The notes beneath the pieces were generated by a model that was not told the DNA's origin, searched no databases, and was given only the letters and a program-made list of their open reading frames with translations. Positions 1 through 8,164 of a stretch of DNA of 41,850 bases are shown here, piece by piece; position 1 is the first letter of the stretch, and each line of letters begins with the position of its first letter. This DNA comes from an uncultured Clostridium sp. (GTDB taxonomy: Bacteria > Bacillota > Clostridia > Lachnospirales > Lachnospiraceae), in assembly GCA_946553025.1 (NCBI GenBank), contig CAMNRM010000043.1:1-41850 (forward strand). The letters run 5' to 3'. Made by a program: the position numbers and the translations under genes.

Positions 1-4
1 AGCA

Positions 5-26
5 AAACCGTGGGATTCCATGGTTT
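5..26. repeat. Short inverted repeat at window edge
   Basis: Bases 5-13 pair with 18-26 (AAACCGTGG / CCATGGTTT, one G-T pair) around a 4-base loop. It lies just left of the point where methyltransferase homology begins (about base 56). It could be a weak terminator or the end of an inserted sequence. There is too little flank to decide. Confidence 0.35.
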
Positions 27-76
27 CTTAGTGTTACAAACTTTTAACTCACAAGGATGATAGTGAACAAGAAAAT

Positions 77-1309
77 TTGAGAAAAATTTGTGACGAAATA
101 TTTGGTTCTTTAAATTTTGTAGAAAATCTTATTTGGGAAAAAATGTATGGGGGAAAAATTGATAGTAAATGGTTTGCTCATTATCATGACTATATTTTAG
201 TATATACTAAAGTAAAAGATATTTGGCACCCTAATTTACTTCCACGTAGCGAGGAATCTATTGCCAGATACAAAAATCCAGACCATGATCCACGTGGACC
301 ATGGAAAGCAGCAGATTTTACAGGTGCTGGTAGTACATCAACAACATATCCTATTATATCCCCAACAGGAAAGATATTCTATCCACCAACAGGAAAGCAT
401 TGGGTGGCATCCAAAGCAAATTATGAAAAGCTTTTGTTAGATAAAAGAATATGGTTTGGTTCAAATGGAGATAGTTTCCCATCAATTAAGAGATTTCTTT
501 CTGAAGTTAAACAGGGTGTACCACAAATATCTATATTGGATTATTCTGATGTGGGCCATAGTGATGAAGCTAATCGTCAGCTTAAAGCCTTGTTGAATGG
601 AAATTATTTTGATTATCCAAAACCTATCCGTTTGCTTTATCGTCTGGCATATCTTGGAACAGACAAAGATTCCATTATCCTCGACTTCTTCTCCGGCTCC
701 GCCACGACCGCCCATGCCGTCATGCAACTCAACGCGGAGGACAATGGACACCGCAAGTTCATCATGGTACAGCTACCAGAGCCTTGTGATGAAAAGTCGG
801 AAGCTTATAAAGCTGGATACAAAAACATCTGTGAAATCGGCAAAGAACGCATTCGCCGGGCTGCGAAAAAAATTGCTGAGGAAAATCCCGGCAAGACATT
901 TGATGGAGGATTCCGTGTCTTTAAGGTAGATGATAGCAACATGACGGATGTTTATTATTCCGCTGGTGAATACGACCAGGCGATGCTTTCCATGCTGGAA
1001 TCCAACATCAAGCCTGATCGCACAGATTTAGATTTACTGTTTGGCTGCCTGTTAGAGTGGGGGCTGCCCCTTTCCATGCCTTACACTTCAGAGCAGATTG
1101 ACGGCTGTACAGTACATACGTATAACGATGGCGATTTGATTGCCTGTTTTAACGAAAATATTTCTGATTCTGTGGTAAAAGAGATTGCCAAACGTCAGCC
1201 CCTTCGTGCTGTATTTCGCGACAGCAGCTTTGCCAACAGCCCTGCCAAGATTAATTTGGGTGAGATTTTTAAGATGCTGGCACCAGATACAAGAGTAAAG
1301 GTTTTGTAA
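77..1309 (+). CDS. mod: Type III restriction-modification DNA methyltransferase (Mod), 5'-incomplete
   Basis: This is the modification subunit of a type III restriction-modification system; such enzymes are beta-class N6-adenine methyltransferases that also supply target recognition for the paired Res. The C-terminal half carries the AdoMet-binding motif I (DFFSGSATTAHAV, about residues 203-215). The preceding 190 residues match the target-recognition region (NLRKICDEIFG, then WFAHYHDYILVY). The catalytic DPPY motif, which precedes this region in beta-class enzymes, is absent. Homology continues a few codons upstream of the TTG at 77 (DDSEQENL), but a TAG at 29-31 closes the frame, and the expected upstream residues (typically an FISIDD-type stretch) are missing. 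The gene is therefore truncated, or frameshifted relative to sequence left of the window. Up to about base 650 it is clearly AT-richer than the motif I part, suggesting a swapped recognition domain. It ends 14 bases before res. Confidence 0.85.
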   Translation: MRKICDEIFGSLNFVENLIWEKMYGGKIDSKWFAHYHDYILVYTKVKDIWHPNLLPRSEESIARYKNPDHDPRGPWKAADFTGAGSTSTTYPIISPTGKIFYPPTGKHWVASKANYEKLLLDKRIWFGSNGDSFPSIKRFLSEVKQGVPQISILDYSDVGHSDEANRQLKALLNGNYFDYPKPIRLLYRLAYLGTDKDSIILDFFSGSATTAHAVMQLNAEDNGHRKFIMVQLPEPCDEKSEAYKAGYKNICEIGKERIRRAAKKIAEENPGKTFDGGFRVFKVDDSNMTDVYYSAGEYDQAMLSMLESNIKPDRTDLDLLFGCLLEWGLPLSMPYTSEQIDGCTVHTYNDGDLIACFNENISDSVVKEIAKRQPLRAVFRDSSFANSPAKINLGEIFKMLAPDTRVKVL

Positions 1310-1323
1310 GGAGGTAAGGCGGG

Positions 1324-4300
1324 ATGAAGATACAATACAGGTATCAGAAATTTCAGGCGGATGCAGCGAAAGCTGTAGTTGATGTCTTTGCCGGACAGCC
1401 ATATCTGACACCTACCTATATGATGGACAGGGGAAGCGGCAATTATCAAATCGGCATTAGTGAAGATCGTGATTTTACCGGATTTAGCAACCAAAAAATT
1501 ATACCGGAGATTTCCGAACGGCAAATACTGGAGCAGTTAAATAAGGTTCAGTGTACAAATCAGATTAAGCCGTCAAAAAGGCTGGAGGGTCGTGAAAATG
1601 GTTATAACCTTACCATTGAAATGGAAACCGGTGTTGGCAAAACCTATACTTATATTAAAACGATGTTTGAATTAAACAAGCATTATGGCTGGAGTAAGTT
1701 TATCGTGGTAGTTCCCAGTGTTGCTATTCGTGAAGGTGTATATAAGTCCTTTGAAATGACCCAGGAACATTTTGCTGAGGAGTATGGAAAAAAGATACGA
1801 TACTTTATCTATAATTCTGCTCAGCTTACAGAAATTGACCGTTTTGCATCGGATAATTCCATCAATGTGATGATTATTAATGCACAGGCATTTAATGCCA
1901 GAGGTAAGGATGCCCGAAGAATTTATATGAAGCTGGATGAGTTTCGTTCCCGTTGTCCGATTGATATTATTGCAAAGACAAATCCTATTTTGATTATTGA
2001 TGAGCCGCAGTCTGTAGAAGGAAAACAGACAAAGGAACGGCTGAAGGAGTTTTGCCCGCTTTTAACTCTGCGTTATTCTGCGACCCATAGAAGTGATAGT
2101 ATTTACAATATGGTTTATCGTCTGGATGCTATAGAAGCTTATAACAGGCGGCTAGTTAAAAAAATTGCCGTAAAGGGAATTACCGAGTCAGGAAGTACCG
2201 CTACGGATAGTTTTATCTATTTGGAAAACATTAATCTTTCTAAAAGCGATCCGACGGCTACACTGCAATTTGAGGTAAAGATGGCAAGTGGTGTAAAGAA
2301 AAAGAGCCGTATTGTTAAAATCGGTGATAATCTTTATGATTATTCCGGTGGACTTGAGGAATATAAAAATAATTTTGTTGTCAAGCAAATTGACGGCCGC
2401 GATGACTCCGTGGAATTTTTGAATGGTATTAAGATTTATGCCGGGGATGTGATTGGCGCAGTCGATGAGGATCAGCTGCGCCGCATCCAGATACGGGAAA
2501 CAATTTTATCGCATATTCAGCGCGAACGCCAGTTGTTTCATAAAGGCATCAAAGTTCTCTCTCTGTTCTTCATCGACGAAGTGGCAAACTACCGCGAATA
2601 TGATCTGGCAGGTCAGCCGGTAAACGGTAAATATGCGGTTATGTTTGAAGAAGAATATAAGGATATTATAAGCAGTATGCAGTTTGCAATTGGGGATGAT
2701 GAATTTATTAAGTATTTGCAGGCGATTCCCGCAGAAAAGACCCATGCCGGATATTTTTCTGTGGACGGCAAGGGCAAAATGATAAATTCCAAGGTTGGGC
2801 GCAAAGAAACCACTTCCGATGATGTCAGTGCCTATGATTTGATTATGAAAAATAAAGAACTTTTGCTTGACCGTGATCCGGTACATTCTCCGGTGCGTTT
2901 CATTTTTTCCCATTCTGCTTTGCGAGAAGGATGGGATAATCCAAATGTTTTTCAAATTTGTACTTTAAAGCAAAGTTCCAGTGATGTCCGAAAGCGTCAG
3001 GAGGTTGGACGGGGGCTTCGGCTCTGTGTAAATCAAAACGGTGAGCGCATGGATACAAATGTTCTGGGAAATGATGTACATAACATCAATATCCTTACGG
3101 TCATTGCCAGTGAAAGTTATGATTCTTTTGCAAGAGGTCTACAGGCAGAAATGGCTGAAGGTATTGCTGACCGTCCTTGTGCGGTTACTATTGAACTTTT
3201 TACTGGAAAAGCCATTCAAGATGAACAGGGCAACGAACAAGTTATTGATCATAATATTGCTTCAGCCATCCATTATGATATGGTTGTCAATGGTTATATC
3301 GACCGAAAAGGTATTCTGACGGATAAATATTATGAAGATAAAGCAAATGGTTCCTTTAAAGTGGCCAGTGAAGTAGCAAACTGTGCTGCTTCTGTGCTTG
3401 CAATCGTGGATTCCATTTATGATGCTCGCAGTATGCAGCCTGAAAATGCCCGCAGCAATAATGTAGAACTTCAAGTGAATGAAGATAAGCTGGCTATGCC
3501 GGAATTTAAAGCACTTTGGTCAAGAATTAATAGTAAGTCTGTCTATGTGGTAGATTTTGATACAGAAGAACTGATCCGAAAAGCGATTTCTGCCCTAGAC
3601 AGAAAATTGTATGTTTCTAAAATTCATTTTCAGGTAGAAACTGGTTCTATGGATAGAATTAAATCAAAAGAAGAACTTTTGTCTGGTGCATCTTTTGTAA
3701 AGGAAGAATCCAGCAGTTACGGAGTGCAGGCAAAAGCAAGTTCTAACGTTAGGTATGACTTGATTGGAAAGCTGGTAGATGAAACAGGGCTGACACGTAA
3801 AGCGCTTGTAGCTATCCTACGGGGTATCCAGCCTGTTGTATTCAATCAGTTTAAGGATAACCCGGAAGAGTTTATTGTCAAAGCAGCAGCCCTTATTAAT
3901 GATGAGAAGGCTACAGCAGTTATTGAACATATCACTTATAATATTCTGGATGATTGTTACAATACAGATATTTTTACTGAACCAACTATTAAAGGCAGGC
4001 TTGGTGTTAATGCAATGAAAGCTAAAAAGCATTTATATGATCACATTGTTTATGATTCAACTGGAGAGCGTGATTTTGCCGCAGAACTTGATACAAATAC
4101 CAATGTAGCAGTTTATGTGAAACTACCAGATGGCTTTTATATTGCAACTCCTGTAGGTCATTATAATCCAGATTGGGCGATTGCTTTTTATGAGGGAACA
4201 ACGAAGCATATTTATTTTGTGGCAGAAACAAAGGGGAGTATGAATTCCATGCAGTTGCGATTAATTGAAGAATCTAAAATTCATTGTGCAAGGGAGCACT

Positions 4301-4380
4301 TTAAGGCGATTTCCGGCGACAATGTTGTTTATGATGTAGTAGATAGCTATAAATCATTATTGGAAAAGGTTATGCGCTAA
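1324..4380 (+). CDS. res: Type III restriction enzyme subunit Res (helicase/endonuclease)
   Basis: This is the restriction subunit of a type III system: an SF2 helicase-like ATPase coupled to a PD-(D/E)XK nuclease that acts with Mod. The 1018-residue length is normal for the family. Visible motifs are Walker A ETGVGKT (101-107), motif II DEPQ (226-229), motif III SAT (252-254), motif VI GRGLRL (562-567), and a C-terminal nuclease site with E921, D950 and E968-T-K970. All key residues are present, so the protein looks active. The ATG at 1324 has a GGAGG upstream (TAAGGAGG overlapping the mod stop), so mod and res form one operon. If Mod is really broken, an intact Res would normally be inactive alone, because type III restriction needs Mod for recognition. 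Confidence 0.95.
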   Translation: MKIQYRYQKFQADAAKAVVDVFAGQPYLTPTYMMDRGSGNYQIGISEDRDFTGFSNQKIIPEISERQILEQLNKVQCTNQIKPSKRLEGRENGYNLTIEMETGVGKTYTYIKTMFELNKHYGWSKFIVVVPSVAIREGVYKSFEMTQEHFAEEYGKKIRYFIYNSAQLTEIDRFASDNSINVMIINAQAFNARGKDARRIYMKLDEFRSRCPIDIIAKTNPILIIDEPQSVEGKQTKERLKEFCPLLTLRYSATHRSDSIYNMVYRLDAIEAYNRRLVKKIAVKGITESGSTATDSFIYLENINLSKSDPTATLQFEVKMASGVKKKSRIVKIGDNLYDYSGGLEEYKNNFVVKQIDGRDDSVEFLNGIKIYAGDVIGAVDEDQLRRIQIRETILSHIQRERQLFHKGIKVLSLFFIDEVANYREYDLAGQPVNGKYAVMFEEEYKDIISSMQFAIGDDEFIKYLQAIPAEKTHAGYFSVDGKGKMINSKVGRKETTSDDVSAYDLIMKNKELLLDRDPVHSPVRFIFSHSALREGWDNPNVFQICTLKQSSSDVRKRQEVGRGLRLCVNQNGERMDTNVLGNDVHNINILTVIASESYDSFARGLQAEMAEGIADRPCAVTIELFTGKAIQDEQGNEQVIDHNIASAIHYDMVVNGYIDRKGILTDKYYEDKANGSFKVASEVANCAASVLAIVDSIYDARSMQPENARSNNVELQVNEDKLAMPEFKALWSRINSKSVYVVDFDTEELIRKAISALDRKLYVSKIHFQVETGSMDRIKSKEELLSGASFVKEESSSYGVQAKASSNVRYDLIGKLVDETGLTRKALVAILRGIQPVVFNQFKDNPEEFIVKAAALINDEKATAVIEHITYNILDDCYNTDIFTEPTIKGRLGVNAMKAKKHLYDHIVYDSTGERDFAAELDTNTNVAVYVKLPDGFYIATPVGHYNPDWAIAFYEGTTKHIYFVAETKGSMNSMQLRLIEESKIHCAREHFKAISGDNVVYDVVDSYKSLLEKVMR

Positions 4381-4501
4381 AAGTTACATTAAGCAGTAAA
4401 TACAAATGTAATTTTTAGAACTAATCAAGGCTTTTTCAAGAGCATTATTTTTGAAGTAATCGGGGAAAAATAAAAAGAAATAAATTTGTAAAAAGAATTT
4501 T

Positions 4502-4556
4502 TCTATCCAAATGATAATTTTATAGGATTAAATCATTTGGATAGAGAAAATTTTTT
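4502..4556 (+). terminator. Perfect 14-bp hairpin with T-run after res
   Basis: Bases 4502-4515 (TCTATCCAAATGAT) are perfectly complementary to 4532-4545 across a 16-base loop, followed by a run of six T at 4551-4556. A-rich sequence lies on the left side too, so it could act in both directions. It most likely ends the mod-res operon, although it starts about 120 bases past the res stop. Confidence 0.6.
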
Positions 4557-4726
4557 ATGAGGATAGGGAAAATTCTCAAATTTTTTTATTATATGTAACG
4601 AATTTTAAGATTTTTTTATTATTTTAAATAAAGATTTACCATATTTTTTCCTTTAGTATTTACAATATATTTTATTTGCGTATATTAACAATATATAAAT
4701 ATTAGCAGGAAAATTGCATATCCCAG

Positions 4727-4780
4727 TATAGAGATTATTAATCTTTATTTATTTTAAATTAGATATTTATAATCTCTATA
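4727..4780. repeat. 12-bp perfect inverted repeat, 30-base spacer
   Basis: TATAGAGATTAT (4727-4738) and ATAATCTCTATA (4769-4780) are perfect complements. No T-run follows, so a terminator is unlikely. A protein-binding or end site is possible but unproven. Confidence 0.45.
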
Positions 4781-5093
4781 TCATAAAATTTCTAAAATCG
4801 ATTCTTTTCCTAACATATCGACCTATCTTTTACGTAATTCATTATAAGAAGTAAAAAATTTTAAAGCGAAACATCCTCAACAAACATAGCATTTCCAAAT
4901 TTTAGAAATAATTCTACCGATTTTTACCAAAAACACACACTCCACCCATAAAAATGAAAAAAATTTAAAAAAGTTTCAAAACGGCATAGATAATTCGGGG
5001 TAGGGCGGTGTTTGTTACTTAATGTAGGGGCAAATTATAAGACTTTGCTTTTATGCAAGGGAGAATCAAAAATACTTCTGCGGAAAGGGGAAA

Positions 5094-5540
5094 ATGAAAC
5101 GACAAGATTATACAGCAGAAGAGTGGGAGGCAATGCCGAAGAAATTTGACCTGTTCTGTAAAACAGTGATTGAAAATAGTGTAAAGAATCAGATTAGAGG
5201 TTACCTGCGACACTGTATGCGTTATAAAGTAGTTTCCACGGATGAGCTGACAGAGCTTTTTGAAGGGGTATGCGATGAATATCTTTCGGAGAAAACGGAA
5301 CTGAAGGTAGAAGATGAGAGCATCTTTTTTGAGAGTATGGAACTAGCGGAAGCAATCAAGAGGTTACCGGAGCGAAAGCAGACCGTATTGCTGATGGCTG
5401 TTGCTCTTGGCTATTCGATGGGAGAGGTTGCAGAAAAGTTAAATATCACAGAAAAAACAGCGACAAATTACAAGTACCAGGCATTGAAGCTACTGCGTGA
5501 GGAAATGGATGAGAATGCGAATGCGGAGTGTTCGGAATGA
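5094..5540 (+). CDS. Sigma-70-family-like regulator of the mobile element
   Basis: A 148-residue protein resembling the small sigma factors of Firmicutes conjugative and integrative elements. The C-terminal part is a region 4-type helix-turn-helix: LPERKQTVLLMAVALGYSMG, then EVAEKLNITEKTATNYKYQA, roughly residues 87-135. The N-terminal half is helical and holds the weakly conserved region 2-like part. The ATG at 5094 is preceded by GGAAAGGGG at ideal spacing. The next gene starts inside its 3' end, indicating translational coupling. In related elements such factors sit beside a small HTH protein and the recombinases, so a role in switching element genes is likely by context. Confidence 0.85.
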   Translation: MKRQDYTAEEWEAMPKKFDLFCKTVIENSVKNQIRGYLRHCMRYKVVSTDELTELFEGVCDEYLSEKTELKVEDESIFFESMELAEAIKRLPERKQTVLLMAVALGYSMGEVAEKLNITEKTATNYKYQALKLLREEMDENANAECSE

Positions 5541-5751
5541 ACTGCTGTCGCAGAAAATTATTCTGGAAGTAGTAAAGGGAAATGAAAAAGCGGTGTATAA
5601 GGTAGTCAGATATTATGAGAAGAAAATACATAATACATTTATATCCACCGCTCGAAAAAAAGGAATTAATATTTCTTATATGCCGCTGGCAGATATGGAA
5701 CAAGAGGTAGTGATTCATCTGATAATCGCAGTAAAGCGATTTAAACTATAA
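5509..5751 (+). CDS. Small helix-turn-helix protein of a conjugative/integrative element
   Basis: About 80 residues, resembling the HTH proteins that follow the sigma-like gene in Tn916/Tn1549-type elements (region NELLSQKIILEVVKGNEKAV at the N-terminus; MPLADMEQEVVIHLIIAVKR at the C-terminus). Several starts are possible in frame: GTG 5497, ATG 5509, 5515 and 5521. I prefer 5509 because a GAGGA lies just upstream; 5521 is also plausible. It overlaps the end of the sigma-like gene by about 30 bases, which implies coupled translation. It probably acts with that factor. Confidence 0.75.
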   Translation: MRMRMRSVRNELLSQKIILEVVKGNEKAVYKVVRYYEKKIHNTFISTARKKGINISYMPLADMEQEVVIHLIIAVKRFKL

Positions 5752-5874
5752 AGCAGAAAGGACAGAAGTATTTTTGGTTTCTTTTGCAATATTTTCCCTA
5801 CAAAACAAACGATGCTGTTTTATGATGAGTAATCATTTGAACAGAAAGGAAATTTTTTGAACCTTGACAAATAA

Positions 5875-5889
5875 CAGAAAGCATTTCTG
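5875..5889. promoter_or_regulatory. Possible operator: short palindrome beside a TTGACA
   Basis: CAGAAA-GCA-TTTCTG is a 6-bp dyad starting six bases after a TTGACA (5864-5869). No good -10 box lies at 16-18 bases, so this is not a secure promoter. The location ahead of the 6004 gene makes a regulatory role possible. A second dyad (TTACAAA/TTTGTAA, 5944-5950 and 5962-5968) lies further downstream. Confidence 0.25.
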
Positions 5890-6003
5890 TTTATAGTGAA
5901 GAGTGTCCAAGTTTCTCTCGCTGTACAGGGTTGTAATTAAATGTTACAAATGCGTATATTTTTTGTAAATATTGGAAATTATGGAAAAAGGTGGTGATAT
6001 ACA

Positions 6004-6219
6004 ATGAAGAATCAAGAAGATGATTTAATGGATATCCGGGAAGTTATGATGGATATGAATGGACAAAAATTTGATACACCAGAGGAGAAGATTCGCACAT
6101 TTGTGGAGAAAATCAGAAATCCTTATGCTTATAAGGTAGGGGATGTGGTTGTCCATGTATCTTTTTCTGGAAAGCAGAGCATGGATGAGTGTTTTTCTAA
6201 TTTTCTGGCAGGCATGTAA
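6004..6219 (+). CDS. Small DUF6870-like mobile-element protein
   Basis: 71 residues with the pattern D-I-R-E-V near the N-terminus, EEKIRTFVEKIRNPYAYKVG in the middle, and VVVHVSFSG near the C-terminus. This matches, from memory, a family of small proteins (DUF6870-like) common beside recombinases in Clostridia elements. The function is unknown. The ATG follows AAAGGTGGTG, a strong ribosome-binding site. It lies between the sigma/HTH pair and the recombinases, so it may take part in regulation of excision, but that is only context. Confidence 0.7.
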   Translation: MKNQEDDLMDIREVMMDMNGQKFDTPEEKIRTFVEKIRNPYAYKVGDVVVHVSFSGKQSMDECFSNFLAGM

Positions 6220-6271
6220 TGGCAGAGTAGAGTGCGTTTAAAAATAGGTTGAAAGCTTAAATGACAGGAAG

Positions 6272-6297
6272 GTTACTGTTCACACGTTCACAGTAAC
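6272..6297. repeat. Inverted repeat in the recombinase-operon leader
   Basis: GTTACTGT (6272-6279) pairs with ACAGTAAC (6290-6297), with an inner doubled GTTCACA. It lies about 145 bases ahead of the first recombinase. It could be a recombinase- or regulator-binding site, or a transcript hairpin. Confidence 0.45.
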
Positions 6298-6402
6298 ACA
6301 GGAAGAAACTGACATTACAATGATCAAAAAAAGACTGGATTTCCCGAACTTTTTGTGTTATGATGAGTTTGGACAAAATCAGCGGGACTCCAGTTTTTCT
6401 TC

Positions 6403-6419
6403 TGGTAGATTGCCTACCA
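6403..6419 (+). promoter_or_regulatory. Hairpin just upstream of the first recombinase
   Basis: TGGTAG (6403-6408) and CTACCA (6414-6419) form a tight 6-bp stem with a 5-base loop. It sits some ten bases before the AGGAG ribosome-binding site of the recombinase at 6443. There is no T-run. It might modulate translation or stabilise the leader. Confidence 0.3.
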
Positions 6420-6442
6420 TAAGATAACAGGAGCGGCGTAAA

Positions 6443-8137
6443 ATGAAGACTATTGAAATAAACAATAAAGATAAAATATTTAAAGCCGCCATCTATGTTA
6501 GGTTATCGAAAGAAGATGGCGACTCTTTTTTGTTGGGAAAAAATGAAAGTGACAGCATAACCAATCAGAAGCTGTTAATTATGAATCATATCAAAAAAAT
6601 GCCAGAAATTGACGTTGTGGAAATTTTTGAAGACGATGGTTATACAGGGACAAATTTTAAGCGTCCTGGTTTTCAAAAGCTTTTAGCAGCAATCAGGGAA
6701 CAGCGTATTGACTGTGTTGTAGTAAAAGATTTTTCGCGTTTGGGCAGGGAATATCTGGAAGCAGGGAAATACATTGAAAAGATTTTTCCGGCGATGGGCG
6801 TTCGCTTTATTTCGGTAAATGATGACTATGACAGTTTCCGTTCCAGAGGCCAGGCGGATAACCTGATTGTTCCGTTTAAAAATCTGCTGAATGAGCAGTA
6901 CAGCCGGGACACATCGGGGAAGATTCGTTCTGCCTTGAGTGTGAAAAGGAAACAGGGGCTGTGTGTTTCCAGTTTTTCCGTCTATGGCTATCTAAAAGAT
7001 CCTGAAAATAAAAATCATTTGGTTGTGGATGAATATGCAGCAGCTGTAGTGCAGGAAATCTATAAGATGAAGATGGATGGCCTGAGTATGGCAGCGATTG
7101 CAAAAGAGTTGAATGAACGGAAATTATTGTCACCGGCGGATTATAAGCGGGATAAAGGAATCCGTTATCGGACTTCATTTAAAACCCATCCCTATTCGGG
7201 ATGGTCGGCTACGGCAGTCAGCAGAATCCTGAGGAATGAGGTTTATTGCGGAACATTAATTCAGGGAAAACGCAGAAAGAAAAGCTATAAGCTGAATGTA
7301 GAGGAAGCTGTGTGTCAGGAAGAGCAGGATCGGGTAGAAAATACGCATGAGGCAATTATTACCACAGTATTATTTCAGGAAGTGCAGCGTTTATTAAAGG
7401 AAGATACCCGGAGCGGTAATGGAAAAATGATTTACGCTCTGGCAGGGAAAGTATATTGTGCAGATTGCAAAGGCTCTATGGTTCGCATTGTTGTACCCAG
7501 CAACGGGAAAAAATATGCGTATTATGTCTGTGGAAATTATAAGCATAACAGCAAGTGGTGTTCATCTCATCAAATTTCGGCTCTAAAGCTGGAAGAAGCG
7601 GTGTTGTGTTCGATTCAGGCACAAATTGCCGTTATGCTGGATATGGATAAGGCACTGGATGGAATAGATCATCTGGTGTGGGAGAAAAGAGAAGTAAAAA
7701 AACTGTCTGCGCAGATTGAAGCACTGGATGCACAGATTGCACAGAATCAGCGGCTGCGTATGGAAGTTTATGAAGATTTGAAAAGCGGGCTGGTAGATCG
7801 TGAAGAATATGAAAGCCTGCGGAAAGGATTTGCAGAAAAGGTAATCCTTGCAAAAGAAGCAAAGAAAAAACTTCTGGAAGAGCAGAATACCCTGGTTATG
7901 GGATTGAATGAGCAACAGCAGTTTCTGGCCGGATTTAGAAAATATGAGAATATACAGGAACTTAATCGGAATGTAGTCGTAGCATTGATTGATAGAGTTT
8001 TGGTTGAAGACAGCAAGACGATTCATGTGGAATTTCGATATCAGGATCGCTTTGCGTCAATTGATGAATTTCTGAAATCACAGGGAATGAAAGACTACCC
8101 TCATGAAATTAATGAAGAAGATATTGTGTTCAGGTAA
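6443..8137 (+). CDS. Large serine recombinase 1
   Basis: A 564-residue large serine recombinase of the resolvase/invertase superfamily, which makes double-strand breaks at att sites through a 5'-phosphoserine. The N-terminal catalytic domain has the nucleophile in YVRLSKED (Ser22), with VVVKDFSRLGREYLE and DDGYTGTNFKRP. A recombinase domain follows, then a zinc ribbon (CADC near residue 340; later C-G-N-Y and W-C), and a coiled coil around residues 410-480. The ATG has AGGAG upstream. It is the first of three consecutive recombinases 27 bases apart or overlapping, clearly one operon. It is distinct in sequence from the other two, so this is a composite system rather than a recent duplication. 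Confidence 0.93.
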   Translation: MKTIEINNKDKIFKAAIYVRLSKEDGDSFLLGKNESDSITNQKLLIMNHIKKMPEIDVVEIFEDDGYTGTNFKRPGFQKLLAAIREQRIDCVVVKDFSRLGREYLEAGKYIEKIFPAMGVRFISVNDDYDSFRSRGQADNLIVPFKNLLNEQYSRDTSGKIRSALSVKRKQGLCVSSFSVYGYLKDPENKNHLVVDEYAAAVVQEIYKMKMDGLSMAAIAKELNERKLLSPADYKRDKGIRYRTSFKTHPYSGWSATAVSRILRNEVYCGTLIQGKRRKKSYKLNVEEAVCQEEQDRVENTHEAIITTVLFQEVQRLLKEDTRSGNGKMIYALAGKVYCADCKGSMVRIVVPSNGKKYAYYVCGNYKHNSKWCSSHQISALKLEEAVLCSIQAQIAVMLDMDKALDGIDHLVWEKREVKKLSAQIEALDAQIAQNQRLRMEVYEDLKSGLVDREEYESLRKGFAEKVILAKEAKKKLLEEQNTLVMGLNEQQQFLAGFRKYENIQELNRNVVVALIDRVLVEDSKTIHVEFRYQDRFASIDEFLKSQGMKDYPHEINEEDIVFR

Positions 8138-8164
8138 ACATGCGACAGGAGAGGAGTAAGCAAT

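Larger units (their letters stand above)
4381..5093. other. 713-base AT-rich intergenic region
   Basis: No coding frame can be supported here. It holds a strong hairpin just after res (4502-4556), a second inverted repeat (4727-4780) and long A/T runs. Its 3' end carries the GGAAAGGGG ribosome-binding site of the sigma-like gene. I found no convincing -35/-10 pair. The base composition differs from both neighbours, so this may be the seam between the restriction cargo and the regulatory/recombinase end of the mobile element. Confidence 0.5.

Noticed and set aside
4381-5093. A small gene in the long gap after res
   Set aside because: All frames are short, with no start signal and very AT-rich composition.
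5864-5897. TTGACA with TATAGT as a promoter
   Set aside because: The spacing is 22 bases, too long for a standard promoter. Kept only as a low-confidence regulatory site.
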